Both the position numbers and the translations under genes were made by a program. Below, in pieces: positions 1 to 7,579 of a stretch of DNA of 64,000 nucleotides. The DNA is from Halothece sp. PCC 7418 (GTDB lineage Bacteria; Cyanobacteriota; Cyanobacteriia; Cyanobacteriales; Rubidibacteraceae). Within the stretch, counting starts at the first letter, position 1. Every line of letters begins with the position of its first letter. Location: NCBI RefSeq assembly GCF_000317635.1, contig NC_019779.1, positions 2,790,001 through 2,854,000 of the forward strand, written 5' to 3'. Under the pieces are notes generated by a model. It was not told where the DNA came from. It searched no databases and was given only the letters and a program-made list of their open reading frames with translations.

Positions 1-489
1 CGGATTCCTATTCAGGTGGAAGAGTTTGTGGGGTTGGGTTGGCATCGTTTGAGCCTCCAATTTCCTTGGTCGCATCAAAAACAATGTAGCCTTGCTGTGG
101 AAGAAGCCTTAAGCCGAGTTGAGGGTCTTTCTCTTCGCCATAAACCGATTAGTCAGCTTTCTGGAGGAGAAACGAAGCGGGTGTTACTGGCTTATTGTTT
201 GGTGCGCCCACGACGCTTGTTGATTTTGGATGAAGCCCCCGCAGGCTTAGACTTTCGCGGTGAATCCGACTTTTATCAGTTACTGTATGAACTGAAAAAA
301 GAACAGGACTGGGCAATTTTACAAATTTCTCATGATTTAGATATGGTCAGACGACACTGCGATCGCGTGATTTGTTTTAATCGCAATATCTTGTGTCAAG
401 GTTCTCCTGAATCAGCCCTCTCTTCAGAAAATCTCGCTTTGGCTTATGGAGAAGAGTTTGTTCGTTATCAACATTCTTGCAAGGAATAA
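1..489 (+). CDS. znuC: Zinc/manganese ABC transporter ATP-binding protein (3' part)
   Basis: ATPase subunit of a metal-uptake ABC importer. The frame is open from the first base, so the start and Walker A lie outside the window. Visible parts are the ABC signature LSGGETKRV, Walker B RLLILDEAPAGLD and the H-loop ISHD, followed by the short C-terminal tail usual for ZnuC/MntB-type ATPases, which carry no extra domain. A ZnuB-type permease follows 107 bases downstream on the same strand. The substrate (zinc rather than manganese) is inferred from the neighbourhood: PyrC, a metal-sensing ArsR and a Zur-type box. The solute-binding subunit would be expected upstream, outside the window. Confidence 0.85.
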   Translation, partial: RIPIQVEEFVGLGWHRLSLQFPWSHQKQCSLAVEEALSRVEGLSLRHKPISQLSGGETKRVLLAYCLVRPRRLLILDEAPAGLDFRGESDFYQLLYELKKEQDWAILQISHDLDMVRRHCDRVICFNRNILCQGSPESALSSENLALAYGEEFVRYQHSCKE

Positions 490-518
490 TCCCATTTTAA
501 TCAACTTGCGCCACATTG

Positions 519-562
519 TGATCCCCCCAACCCCCCTTACTAAGGGGTGCTAAGGGCGGATC
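519..562. repeat. Cyanobacterial intergenic C-run/G-run repeat, copy 1
   Basis: Spacer between the ABC ATPase and permease genes with runs of C followed by AAGGGG. This style of short imperfect palindrome is frequent between cyanobacterial genes. A related copy in inverse orientation lies at 20186-20221. Whether it affects expression of the permease is unknown. Confidence 0.45.
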
Positions 563-596
563 AACTGTACTTGACTTTTTAGAAATGGTATAAGCA

Positions 597-1421
597 ATGA
601 TTTTAGAAACCGAAATCACCCGCGCTTTGGGGTTATTAGAATTTCCTTTCATGCAACGCGCCTTAATTGGCGGTGTTCTCACGGGGTTAATGGGAGGAAT
701 CCTCGGCAGTTTCACGATTTTAAGACAGTTATCCTTCTTCAGTGATGCTTTAGGACACTCGGCACTTTTGGGGATTAGTCTGGGGTTACTGTTGGGGTTG
801 AATCCCTCCCTGATTTTGTTACCCTTTGCGGTCATTTTTGCGTTTGGTATTGCCTATCTTTTGCAACGGACAGAACTCTGGACAGATGCGTTACTCAATA
901 TTGTCTATTCTTCTTCTTTAGCTGTGGGGATTATTATTCTCAGTTTTGTCGATCAGTACAAAGGAAGCATCAACAGTTTACTCTTCGGGGATATTCTCGC
1001 TGTGGGAGAAGGAGATTTAATATTAAGCGGTTTCCTCTTGCTGTGTTGTCTGGCTTTTATTGGTCTAACCTTGCGGACTCAACTGTTACTAACCTTAAAT
1101 GAATCCCTCGCGATCGCGCGGGGCATTTCAGTTTCCCTTCATCGTACCTTATTTATCGTTCTCCTCTCCTTAGTCGTCGCCGTTTCCATCAAAGCGGTAG
1201 GCGTTTTACTCGTGAGTGCGTTTGTGGTTATTCCCGCTTGTACAGCGCGATTATTGAGTCGCGGTTTTAGTCATTATGTGTTGTTTTCTGCCAGTTTCGG
1301 GGTGTTCTGTGCAGTATTGGGCATTATCCTCTCTGCGCTGTTCGATTTGCCCTCGGGTCCGAGTATTGTCGCCACCCAGTTCGGTGTCTTTTTGAGCGCA
1401 ATCGGATTAAGAAGAACTTAA
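597..1421 (+). CDS. znuB: Zinc/manganese ABC transporter permease
   Basis: Membrane subunit of the importer whose ATPase precedes it. The 274-residue protein has about eight hydrophobic segments. It shows the ABC-3 family pattern: an N-terminal block FMQRALIGGVLTGLMGGILG, then SDALGHSALLG, a central SSSLAVGIIIL and the late segment VKAVGVLLVSAF-like stretch near residues 198-210. Length is normal for ZnuB/MntC-type permeases. The start ATG at 597 leaves residues 1-20 ahead of the first membrane helix, as usual. Zinc rather than manganese is inferred from context. Confidence 0.88.
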   Translation: MILETEITRALGLLEFPFMQRALIGGVLTGLMGGILGSFTILRQLSFFSDALGHSALLGISLGLLLGLNPSLILLPFAVIFAFGIAYLLQRTELWTDALLNIVYSSSLAVGIIILSFVDQYKGSINSLLFGDILAVGEGDLILSGFLLLCCLAFIGLTLRTQLLLTLNESLAIARGISVSLHRTLFIVLLSLVVAVSIKAVGVLLVSAFVVIPACTARLLSRGFSHYVLFSASFGVFCAVLGIILSALFDLPSGPSIVATQFGVFLSAIGLRRT

Positions 1422-1475
1422 CGAATCTTTAATTTAAGTGTAAGATAGAAATAATTGCAAATTTTTTTTATTAAG

Positions 1476-2048
1476 ATGATGAGTGCCGAGCAAAACCCTT
1501 TCCCTACGCAACCATTGAGTTTCACGAAACAAGCACGCTTCATACAAGGACAGCATCTACCAATTTGGCAAAATTGGGCTTGGTTGATTGAAACTGGAGT
1601 CGTGAAAACTTATACTTGGAATGAGCAAGGAAACACCATTATTTTGGGCTATTGGGGCAAAGGAGAATTAGTTGGTCAAGCCTTATCAGTGGTTTCTCCC
1701 TATCAGGTAGAATGTTGCACCCCTGTAGAAGCACAACAAGTTCCCGCGACGCTTTGGTCGAGTTGGGGAGAGTGTTTATCTCAGCGCTGTCAGCAAAGTG
1801 AAGAATTATTATTTATTCATCGCTGTGAACCCTTGCAAGAACGGTTACGTTTATTCTTATTTTGGTTAGCCCGCAAGTTTGGGCAACCCGTCAAAGAAGG
1901 GTGGAAAATCTGTTTTAAGTTAACTCATCAAGAACTTGCTGATGCCATTGGTAGTTCCCGTGTGACAGTCACCCGCCTGTTAAGAAAGTTAGAACAACAA
2001 GGTATTATTAAGCGTTTTGGTCGCAACTGTATTGTGGTCAAAGAATGA
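1476..2048 (+). CDS. Crp/Fnr-family transcription regulator
   Basis: About 190 residues. The N-terminal half is a short cyclic-nucleotide-binding-like beta barrel (WLIETGVVKTYTWNEQGNTIILGYWGKGELVG) and the C-terminal half a winged helix with the recognition segment LADAIGSSRVTVTRLLRKLEQQG, typical of Crp/Fnr proteins. Residues contacting cAMP in classical CRP are not evident, so the ligand is unknown. I chose ATG 1476 (or 1479) over an upstream TTG at 1455, because the extra residues are a low-complexity FFIK run. It follows znuB by 54 bases and may be cotranscribed. It is distinct from NtcA, whose recognition helix differs. Confidence 0.8.
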   Translation: MMSAEQNPFPTQPLSFTKQARFIQGQHLPIWQNWAWLIETGVVKTYTWNEQGNTIILGYWGKGELVGQALSVVSPYQVECCTPVEAQQVPATLWSSWGECLSQRCQQSEELLFIHRCEPLQERLRLFLFWLARKFGQPVKEGWKICFKLTHQELADAIGSSRVTVTRLLRKLEQQGIIKRFGRNCIVVKE

Positions 2049-2068
2049 TTAAATACCAGAGCCAACAA

Positions 2069-2263
2069 TTATTCAAGATGAGAGAGAGCAGTAATATGGC
2101 TCGATCGCGTTTTTAGGCACTGCAGTTCCCCATTTGTGTCGCAGTTTGTTTCGCACCTTATATCACCAGTTATAGTGCTACGCGCTTCAGATTGAGAGAA
2201 CACCGAAGTAAAAAGGCTTTCTATAGCTGATGAATCGCTTGGTTTGTAGGCTCGGAATTCCAT
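2069..2263 (-). pseudogene. Truncated GNAT acetyltransferase, N-terminal fragment
   Basis: The reverse-strand frame opens with [20 protein letters not shown], which reads like the first beta strand and helix of a GNAT N-acetyltransferase. After about residue 26 the resemblance stops and the remaining residues have no family character. The acetyl-CoA loop is missing. I read it as the 5' end of a lost acetyltransferase gene. It could also be a short expressed peptide, which I think less likely. Confidence 0.45.
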
Positions 2264-2359
2264 GATTATTCCTTGGGTAGTGATGAGGGGAGTGAACTTT
2301 GCAATATCGTCATGTCACCTAACGACGTGAAACCTTTATTTTCATCTTATAATGAAGGA

Positions 2360-3388
2360 ATGCAAAAGCTCACCATTACCCGACCTGACGACTGGCATCT
2401 GCATCTCCGTGATGGTGCAATCCTAAAAGCGGTTCTGCCCTACACAGTGCGCCAGTTTGCCCGCGCGATCGTCATGCCAAACTTGAAGCCTCCGATCCGC
2501 TCAGTTGCGGATGCAAAAGCCTATCGCGATCGCATCCTCGCTGCCATTCCAGAGGACAAACCGTTTGAACCATTGATGACGCTCTATCTCACCGACAACA
2601 CAACCCCCGACGAGATCTTCCGAGCGAAAGAATCCCAATTTATCAAAGCAGTTAAATACTACCCAGCTGGGGCAACAACCAACTCAGATTCTGGTGTAAC
2701 GGATATTCGCAAGTGCGATCGCGCGTTTGAAGCAATGCAGGAAGTAGATATGCCGTTACTACTGCACGGGGAAGTGACCGATCGCGATGTTGATACGTTT
2801 GATCGCGAGAAGGTGTTTATCGAGCGACATTTAATCCCCCTCAAGCAAAGATTTCCTAACCTGCGGGTGGTGCTTGAGCATATCACCACTTCTGATGCAG
2901 TGCAGTATGTTCTCTCTACCAGCGCGATCGCGGCAACTATTACGCCACAACATTTGTTATTTAACCGTAATGCCCTGTTTAAAGGTGGTCTGCGTCCCCA
3001 TTTTTATTGCTTGCCGATTTTGAAACGGGAGGAGCATCGTCAGGCTTTGTTACAAGCAGCAACATCAGGGAATCCGAAGTTTTTTCTCGGTACGGATAGT
3101 GCTCCCCATACCCGCACCAGCAAAGAAAGTTCCTGTGGTTGCGCGGGATGCTTTTCGGCGCTGCACGCCCTTGAGTTGTATGCCGAAGCATTTGAAAGTA
3201 TGCAAGCCCTAGATAAACTGGAAGCCTTCGCTAGCTTTTATGGTCCAGATTTTTATCAACTACCGCGTAATACCGAGCGAGTTACCTTGTCTAAAACGAC
3301 TTGGCGCGTTCCTGATCAAGTTCCATTAATGGAATCTGGGCTTGTCCCTTTAGGGGCGGGGCAGGAAATGACATGGCAAATGATATGA
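2360..3388 (+). CDS. pyrC: Dihydroorotase, class II
   Basis: Zinc enzyme of pyrimidine synthesis that interconverts carbamoyl aspartate and dihydroorotate. Metal and substrate motifs are all visible: HLHLRDG (residues 13-19), MPNLKPP, the bridging lysine in [32 protein letters not shown] and [11 protein letters not shown], with [10 protein letters not shown] as in the E. coli-type enzyme. ATG 2360 gives 342 residues and starts as the family usually does ([19 protein letters not shown]). Upstream in-frame ATG 2312 would add a non-conserved leader. It stands among metal-handling genes, which is notable because dihydroorotase copies are zinc-responsive in some bacteria; I see no Zur box in front of this one. 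Confidence 0.93.
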   Translation: MQKLTITRPDDWHLHLRDGAILKAVLPYTVRQFARAIVMPNLKPPIRSVADAKAYRDRILAAIPEDKPFEPLMTLYLTDNTTPDEIFRAKESQFIKAVKYYPAGATTNSDSGVTDIRKCDRAFEAMQEVDMPLLLHGEVTDRDVDTFDREKVFIERHLIPLKQRFPNLRVVLEHITTSDAVQYVLSTSAIAATITPQHLLFNRNALFKGGLRPHFYCLPILKREEHRQALLQAATSGNPKFFLGTDSAPHTRTSKESSCGCAGCFSALHALELYAEAFESMQALDKLEAFASFYGPDFYQLPRNTERVTLSKTTWRVPDQVPLMESGLVPLGAGQEMTWQMI

Positions 3389-3448
3389 CATTCCCCGCAA
3401 GTGTCTCATCAGTTAGACTGTTACTAATTCCCAATACAAAAAATACTG

Positions 3449-3817
3449 ATGGCAAAGGAAAAACAGACTGATGTTTGCCAAACTTTTTGTTTCGAGACTG
3501 AGAGGGTCAACAATGCCCTCAGCACAATGCCGAGTGATGAAATCCTAGAAGAAACGCAAATCCTTTTTAGCGCTTTAGCCGACCAATCACGCCTGAAAAT
3601 TCTCTACGCTCTCGGTAACGGTGAGGAACTGTGTGTGTGTGATATTGCTACGATGCTCGGAGTGAAAGTTGCAACCGCTTCCCATCAACTCCGCAAACTC
3701 CGCGACCTCAAAATCTTAAAATATCGCAATGAAGGAAAATTAGTTTATTATTCCCTGCGAGATCAGCGAGTCATGGATATTCTTAAGTTTGCTTTAAGTC
3801 AAATGATCCCCTGTTAG
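3449..3817 (+). CDS. ArsR/SmtB-family metal sensor, CadC-like alpha-3N type
   Basis: 122-residue winged-helix repressor that should leave DNA on binding a heavy metal. The core reads LADQSRLKILYALGNGEELCVCDIATMLGVKVATASHQLRKLRDLKILKYRNEGKLVYYSL. Four cysteines match the CadC-type alpha-3N site: Cys10 and Cys14 in the N-terminal arm (same spacing as CadC Cys7/Cys11) and Cys62 and Cys64 in the ELCVCD element. The C-terminal alpha-5 zinc site (Asp/His pairs) is missing, so a thiol-liking metal such as Cd, Pb or Zn is the likely inducer. It is followed by a broken CDF exporter with two operator-like dyads in between. Confidence 0.9.
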   Translation: MAKEKQTDVCQTFCFETERVNNALSTMPSDEILEETQILFSALADQSRLKILYALGNGEELCVCDIATMLGVKVATASHQLRKLRDLKILKYRNEGKLVYYSLRDQRVMDILKFALSQMIPC

Positions 3818-3825
3818 CTTTCTTC

Positions 3826-3850
3826 ATTCAAACATTCATTTGAATATTAT
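3826..3850. promoter_or_regulatory. Putative ArsR-family operator, site 1
   Basis: Dyad ATTCAAA-N6-TTTGAAT (3826-3832 and 3839-3845), AT-rich outside, just after the sensor gene. SmtB/CadC-type repressors bind imperfect dyads of this TTCAAA/TTTGAA kind. The 24 bases from 3827 recur with 20 matches at 3902-3925. Binding by the neighbouring sensor is inferred. Confidence 0.6.
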
Positions 3851-3901
3851 ACAATTGACCTAGATATCGAAGGGGTTGATGACAAAACGTTTGTCTTAAC
3901 C

Positions 3902-3925
3902 TTCAAACATTTGCTTGAATATAAT
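3902..3925. promoter_or_regulatory. Putative ArsR-family operator, site 2
   Basis: Dyad TTCAA-N8-TTGAA, a near copy of the site 75 bases upstream, ending 14 bases before the ATG of the CDF gene remnant. A repressor here would block transcription or translation start. The two sites together resemble the paired operators of cyanobacterial metallothionein and exporter promoters. Confidence 0.6.
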
Positions 3926-3939
3926 AAGAAAGAGGGAAA

Positions 3940-4555
3940 ATGGCTGATAATTGCTGTCAAGGGAAAACTCAAGCTCTCGAAAAGCTAAAAGGACGACAAA
4001 AGCGGGTTCTTTGGATCGTCTTAGGGATTAATGCTGTAATGTTTTTTGTCGAATTTGGGGGAGGGGTACGCGCCCAAGCGCTCTCGCTAACGGGTGATTC
4101 TCTGGATATGCTCGGGGATACGAAGCGTGTATGGGAGCAGTCTCTATGTGCTGAATCAAGGTCGCAAAGCACAAGCGAAATCAGCTTTATTGAAAGGGGG
4201 AATTATGTTTCTCTCCGCGATCGCGGTATTTGCGCGAGCAACCTACCAGCTTTTTGTCGGGGGAATACCTAATGCTCATCTCATGAGCAGTATCGGTTTG
4301 TTGGCTCTAGGAGCAAATCTGATCTGTTTGTATTTACTGACTCGTCACCGCAACGACAACCTCAACATGAGTGCGGTTTGGCTGTGTTCTCGCAATGACA
4401 TTATCGCCAATACATCAGTTTTAGCGGCTGCAGGTCTTGTTTTTCTGACTCACTCTCCCATTCCTGATTTAGTGGTTGGACTATTGCTGACGGTTGTTTT
4501 TGCCAAATCAGCAGGGAAAGTCCTTTCTCAAGGATGGAGAGAACTGCAAGTTTAA
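3940..4555 (+). pseudogene. CDF-family metal exporter, frameshifted
   Basis: Two reading frames together make a short (about 205-residue) cation-diffusion-facilitator-type transporter without a C-terminal cytosolic domain. The first frame runs from MADNCCQGKTQALEKLKGRQ to SLTGDSLDMLGD (about 4119). The second resumes at VYGSSLYVLNQGRKAQAKSA (4127). The expected family join is DMLGD-x-x-VYG, so a single extra base within 4120-4126 explains the break. The second frame keeps the CDF-like SRNDIIAN element and the hydrophobic segments. Regulator and operators upstream look intact. The break may be a true mutation or a sequencing error. Confidence 0.8.
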
Positions 4556-4628
4556 AGGTTTAGGGATGAGCTGTCTTCTATCAGAGTGGCTGTGGCTTAA
4601 AATTTGATTAGTTGAGGGAATTGAGATT

Positions 4629-5192
4629 ATGGTACAACTTCCAGACAAAACCATCACCTTAGAGGAGTTTCTGAAGCATCGGGAAACCAAGCCAGCCAGT
4701 GAATACATTAATGGACAGATTATTCAAAAGCCGAGGCAACAAGGAAAGCATAGTACTTTGCAAATTGAATTAGCCTCTGCTATCAATCAAGTGGGAAAAG
4801 CAAAAAAATTAGCTTATGCGTTTACAGAACTCCGTTGTACGTTTGCTGGACACTCCATCGTTCCAGATATCGCTGTATTTGAGTGGCAAAGAATCCCGTT
4901 AGATGAGAATGGTCAAATTATTGATCGATTTGAAATCGTTCCAGATTGGATTGTTGAAATTCTCTCTCCTGAACAATCGACAAATCGGGTAATTCGCAAA
5001 ATTGTCTTTTGTCTTAAAAATGGGACAAAATTAGGTTATCTCATTGACGCTGATGATCAATCAATAACAGTCTTTCAGCCCGATCGACTCCCTGAAGTAA
5101 AAGAGAAACAAGATGTTTTACCCGTATTAGACGCTTTGCAGGATTGGCAAATTACTGTAGAAGACGTATTTAACTATCTAAGTTTTACCTAA
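4629..5192 (+). CDS. Uma2-family (DUF820) putative nuclease
   Basis: 187 residues of the Uma2/DUF820 family, which is greatly expanded in cyanobacteria and has a PD-(D/E)XK nuclease fold; its biological role is not settled. Supporting motifs are LEEFLKHRETKPASEYINGQI near the start, VPDIAVFEW around residues 78-86, the strand DWIVEILSPEQS, and a late YLIDADDQSITVF. The acidic residues of PDI and VEILSP are the expected catalytic positions. It sits alone between the CDF remnant and the Zur-boxed operon and shows no sign of belonging to either. Confidence 0.8.
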   Translation: MVQLPDKTITLEEFLKHRETKPASEYINGQIIQKPRQQGKHSTLQIELASAINQVGKAKKLAYAFTELRCTFAGHSIVPDIAVFEWQRIPLDENGQIIDRFEIVPDWIVEILSPEQSTNRVIRKIVFCLKNGTKLGYLIDADDQSITVFQPDRLPEVKEKQDVLPVLDALQDWQITVEDVFNYLSFT

Positions 5193-5256
5193 GAACTAGG
5201 AATAGTCTCTATAGCGGTACCCAACAGACTGATCAAGAGTCTGTTAAACTATAATT

Positions 5257-5271
5257 TGATAATGATTATCA
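5257..5271. promoter_or_regulatory. Zur/Fur-type operator
   Basis: Perfect 7-1-7 palindrome TGATAATGATTATCA ending ten bases before the ATG of the G3E GTPase gene. This is the half-site architecture bound by Fur-superfamily repressors, and the core matches cyanobacterial Zur-type sites. Zur is favoured over Fur because the downstream gene is a G3E metal-chaperone relative and zinc-uptake genes lie nearby. Its position covering the start region implies repression when metal is plentiful. Confidence 0.75.
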
Positions 5272-5281
5272 TTTTGAAATT

Positions 5282-6040
5282 ATGAGTTCTCCTTCTCTAA
5301 TTGCAGTAGCAGGACCCTCTGGCAGTGGGAAAACCACTTGGATTAGCCAGTATTTAAAACAACCCGCTACTCCCACCTATTACCTTTGTCCAGGCTTAGG
5401 GAATGCTTCAGTTGATCTCGCTGGTATCAATTATCGTTTTCCTTGGGTACAAACGATTCAAGACACAGAAGCGCAAACCATTCTCAGCAGACTCTCGGAA
5501 GAAGCAGTGGTTTATGTGGAATTAGGGTTTTATTTGGATCTAGCCTCCCCTGTTCTCACTTCCTTTCCTTGTCATCGGGTGGCGGTTGTTCCCCCAGAAA
5601 CTGAATCGTCACAATGGCAAAACTGGGCTGATGAAATCATTACTGGCAATTCTGTTCAATTCTCACAATATGGTGACTCGCCTCAAATTTGGTGTCGCCC
5701 CTTAACGGGACAAGTATTTGATCCGCCCAGCTTAGAAACGATTTGGATGGAAATCATCGGGGGTGCTTATGGTCAAGTGCAACGGGCGAAAGGTCTTTTT
5801 GAACTTCCTGATGGAACGCTGATCCAGATGGATTTTGTCGATGCGCTTCCTGGTAGCGAGTATCGAGAGTTAAATGTTCCTCGGTGGTTGGAAGGGCGAC
5901 CGAATCGTTTTAGTGGAATGGAAGTGGTGGGCTGGAATTTGGAAGAAAGCACTATTAAACAGATTTTACTGGAGAGTTGCTTGTCAGATCATGCCCTGAG
6001 CCAGTATCAAAGTTATTATCAGGAGACGATCGCGTTATGA
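5282..6040 (+). CDS. CobW-like G3E-family GTPase (COG0523-related), divergent
   Basis: 252-residue P-loop protein related to CobW/COG0523 metal-delivery GTPases. Walker A GPSGSGKTT is at residues 11-19. VVYVELGFYLDLASP sits where G3E proteins have their E-x-SG-ADP motif, and the C-terminal part KGLFELPDGTLIQMDFVDA resembles the CobW C-terminal domain. It is shorter than classical CobW (about 320-350), has no CxCC metal motif after Walker A, and no clear NKxD guanine motif, so nucleotide specificity is uncertain. A perfect Zur-type box lies directly upstream, and the stop overlaps the next start as ATGA. Likely a zinc-starvation protein (inference). Confidence 0.75.
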   Translation: MSSPSLIAVAGPSGSGKTTWISQYLKQPATPTYYLCPGLGNASVDLAGINYRFPWVQTIQDTEAQTILSRLSEEAVVYVELGFYLDLASPVLTSFPCHRVAVVPPETESSQWQNWADEIITGNSVQFSQYGDSPQIWCRPLTGQVFDPPSLETIWMEIIGGAYGQVQRAKGLFELPDGTLIQMDFVDALPGSEYRELNVPRWLEGRPNRFSGMEVVGWNLEESTIKQILLESCLSDHALSQYQSYYQETIAL

Positions 6041-6846
6041 AATTAGCTGTTATTTCCTGCATTCATGGCAATTATGAAGCCTTAACTGCTGTTTTATCCG
6101 ACATTGAAGCCCAAAAAGCCGATCGCGTTTACTGTTTAGGAGATTTAGTCGGTTATGGTCCCTATCCTAACGAAGTAGTTGAGTTAATTCGGGATTTAGA
6201 GATTCCCACCTGTCAAGGCTGTTGGGATGAAGATGTGGTGGAAGGGTTAGACGCTTGTGAGTGTAGTTATCCCTCGCAAATCGCAGAAAAACGGGGAAAA
6301 CTTGCCCATGAATGGACCAATCGGGTTCTGAAATCAGACGTGCGGGACTATTTAGCCAATTTACCGATGATTCTGAAAGAAGACAATCTCTGTTTTGTTC
6401 ACGGTAGCCCCAACAGCCAACATGAATATCTCTTACCTGATACAGCAGGATTAATTGCACTGGAACGAGTTTTATCCATAGGGGCGGATACCTTGTTTTG
6501 TGGACATACCCACATTCCTTATGTTCGCAAGTTAGACAATATGAAGTTATCGGTGCAAGTGCAACAACCCGAAAAAATGAGCAACAACACCCTGACCACG
6601 CCGATGAAACGAATTATCAATGCTGGGTCAGTAGGAGAACCCCGTCACGGAAAACCCGATGCGACGTATGTTCTGTATGATACTGAAACTGAAGAAGTGA
6701 CGTTGCGGGAAGTTCCTTATAATTACACTAAAACCTGTTTAGCCATTTTAGAACAAGGACTGCCCCCGATTTTTGCTTGGCGGTTAGCGCGAGGTCTGGA
6801 GTTTGCAGAAAAAGCAGATGATCCGACTCATGTTTGTCAGAAGTGA
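6037..6846 (+). CDS. Metallophosphoesterase-fold protein with Cys-substituted ligands
   Basis: 269 residues from ATG 6037, which overlaps the GTPase stop (ATGA), a sign of translational coupling. The calcineurin-like fold is clear: VISCIHGNYEAL, LGDLVGYGPYP, CFVHGSP, TLFCGHTHIP and a late INAGSVGEPRHGKPDATYVL. Two metal ligands differ from the family norm. Motif I D-x-H is C8-x-H10, and in motif III the usual G-N-H-D reads G-C-W-D with Cys62. Both changes bring in cysteine, so metal choice or activity may have shifted towards zinc. Substrate unknown; related YfcE-type proteins cleave phosphodiesters. Confidence 0.82.
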   Translation: MKLAVISCIHGNYEALTAVLSDIEAQKADRVYCLGDLVGYGPYPNEVVELIRDLEIPTCQGCWDEDVVEGLDACECSYPSQIAEKRGKLAHEWTNRVLKSDVRDYLANLPMILKEDNLCFVHGSPNSQHEYLLPDTAGLIALERVLSIGADTLFCGHTHIPYVRKLDNMKLSVQVQQPEKMSNNTLTTPMKRIINAGSVGEPRHGKPDATYVLYDTETEEVTLREVPYNYTKTCLAILEQGLPPIFAWRLARGLEFAEKADDPTHVCQK

Positions 6847-6859
6847 GGAAGCTGGAACA

Positions 6860-7579
6860 ATGACACAGTGGGCGATTTTAAGCGGGATTGAAGGGAATTT
6901 ACAGGCTTATGAGGCGGTTCTCGCTGATATTAAGGGTCAAGAAATTCCAGTTACAGCGATCTACATTCTAGGAGATATCATTGGGTTACAGGGCGATAAT
7001 GAAGCAGTAGTGAAACGGATTCAGTTTCCTTACGCCGATGAAGTGAAACCGCAAGTGTGTACGGGGTGGTGGGAAGAACAATGTTTTGATTTGTATGCTT
7101 TCAGTGGTGTTGGAGAAGCCGTCGCCTTACGAGAACGTTATGGGACTGATGCGATTCTCAAGTTATGGGAATCTGTTTCCAGAGAAACCGTACAATGGTT
7201 ACGCAGTCTGGACTTTGGCTTTCACGAAGAAGACTGTTTGCTCATTCATGGCAGTACCGTAAGTTACGATGACGAGTTGACTCCCGAAACACCAGCGATT
7301 CAAATCTGTGACCGTGTTCTCAGAACAGAAGCAGAGACCTTATTTTGTGGGCGATCGGGGTTAACCTTTACCTACTCTGTGGAAAGAGCAAGTCTTGATT
7401 CCAGCACCCGAACCTTAGAAAAAACACAACAAACGTCACAAGAAACCCTGGCATTTTGTCGAGTGATTGGTGTGGGTAATGTGGGACATACGCCCCAAAA
7501 ATCGACCTATACTTTATATCAACCCCTGACCAAACAAGTAACCTTTCAAACCGTTGACTATCCAACCAATCCTCCATAA
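6860..7579 (+). CDS. Degenerate metallophosphoesterase paralogue
   Basis: 239 residues from ATG 6860. It is collinear with the preceding protein (LSGIEGNLQAYEAVLADI against ISCIHGNYEALTAVLSDI; YILGDIIG; CLLIHGST; TLFCGRSGL), so the pair arose by duplication. The metal-binding motifs are largely lost: motif I has Gly9 and Glu11 in place of Asp and His, motif III reads TGWWEE, and the final G-H-x-H is GRSG. It is probably catalytically dead but keeps an intact frame, which suggests a binding or regulatory role. The start follows the upstream stop by 13 bases. The 3' end overlaps the convergent permease gene by 22 bases. Confidence 0.75.
   Translation: MTQWAILSGIEGNLQAYEAVLADIKGQEIPVTAIYILGDIIGLQGDNEAVVKRIQFPYADEVKPQVCTGWWEEQCFDLYAFSGVGEAVALRERYGTDAILKLWESVSRETVQWLRSLDFGFHEEDCLLIHGSTVSYDDELTPETPAIQICDRVLRTEAETLFCGRSGLTFTYSVERASLDSSTRTLEKTQQTSQETLAFCRVIGVGNVGHTPQKSTYTLYQPLTKQVTFQTVDYPTNPP

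Noticed and set aside
497-835. Minus-strand open frame over the znuB start.
   Set aside because: It is antisense to a well-supported permease gene and passes through a non-coding repeat.
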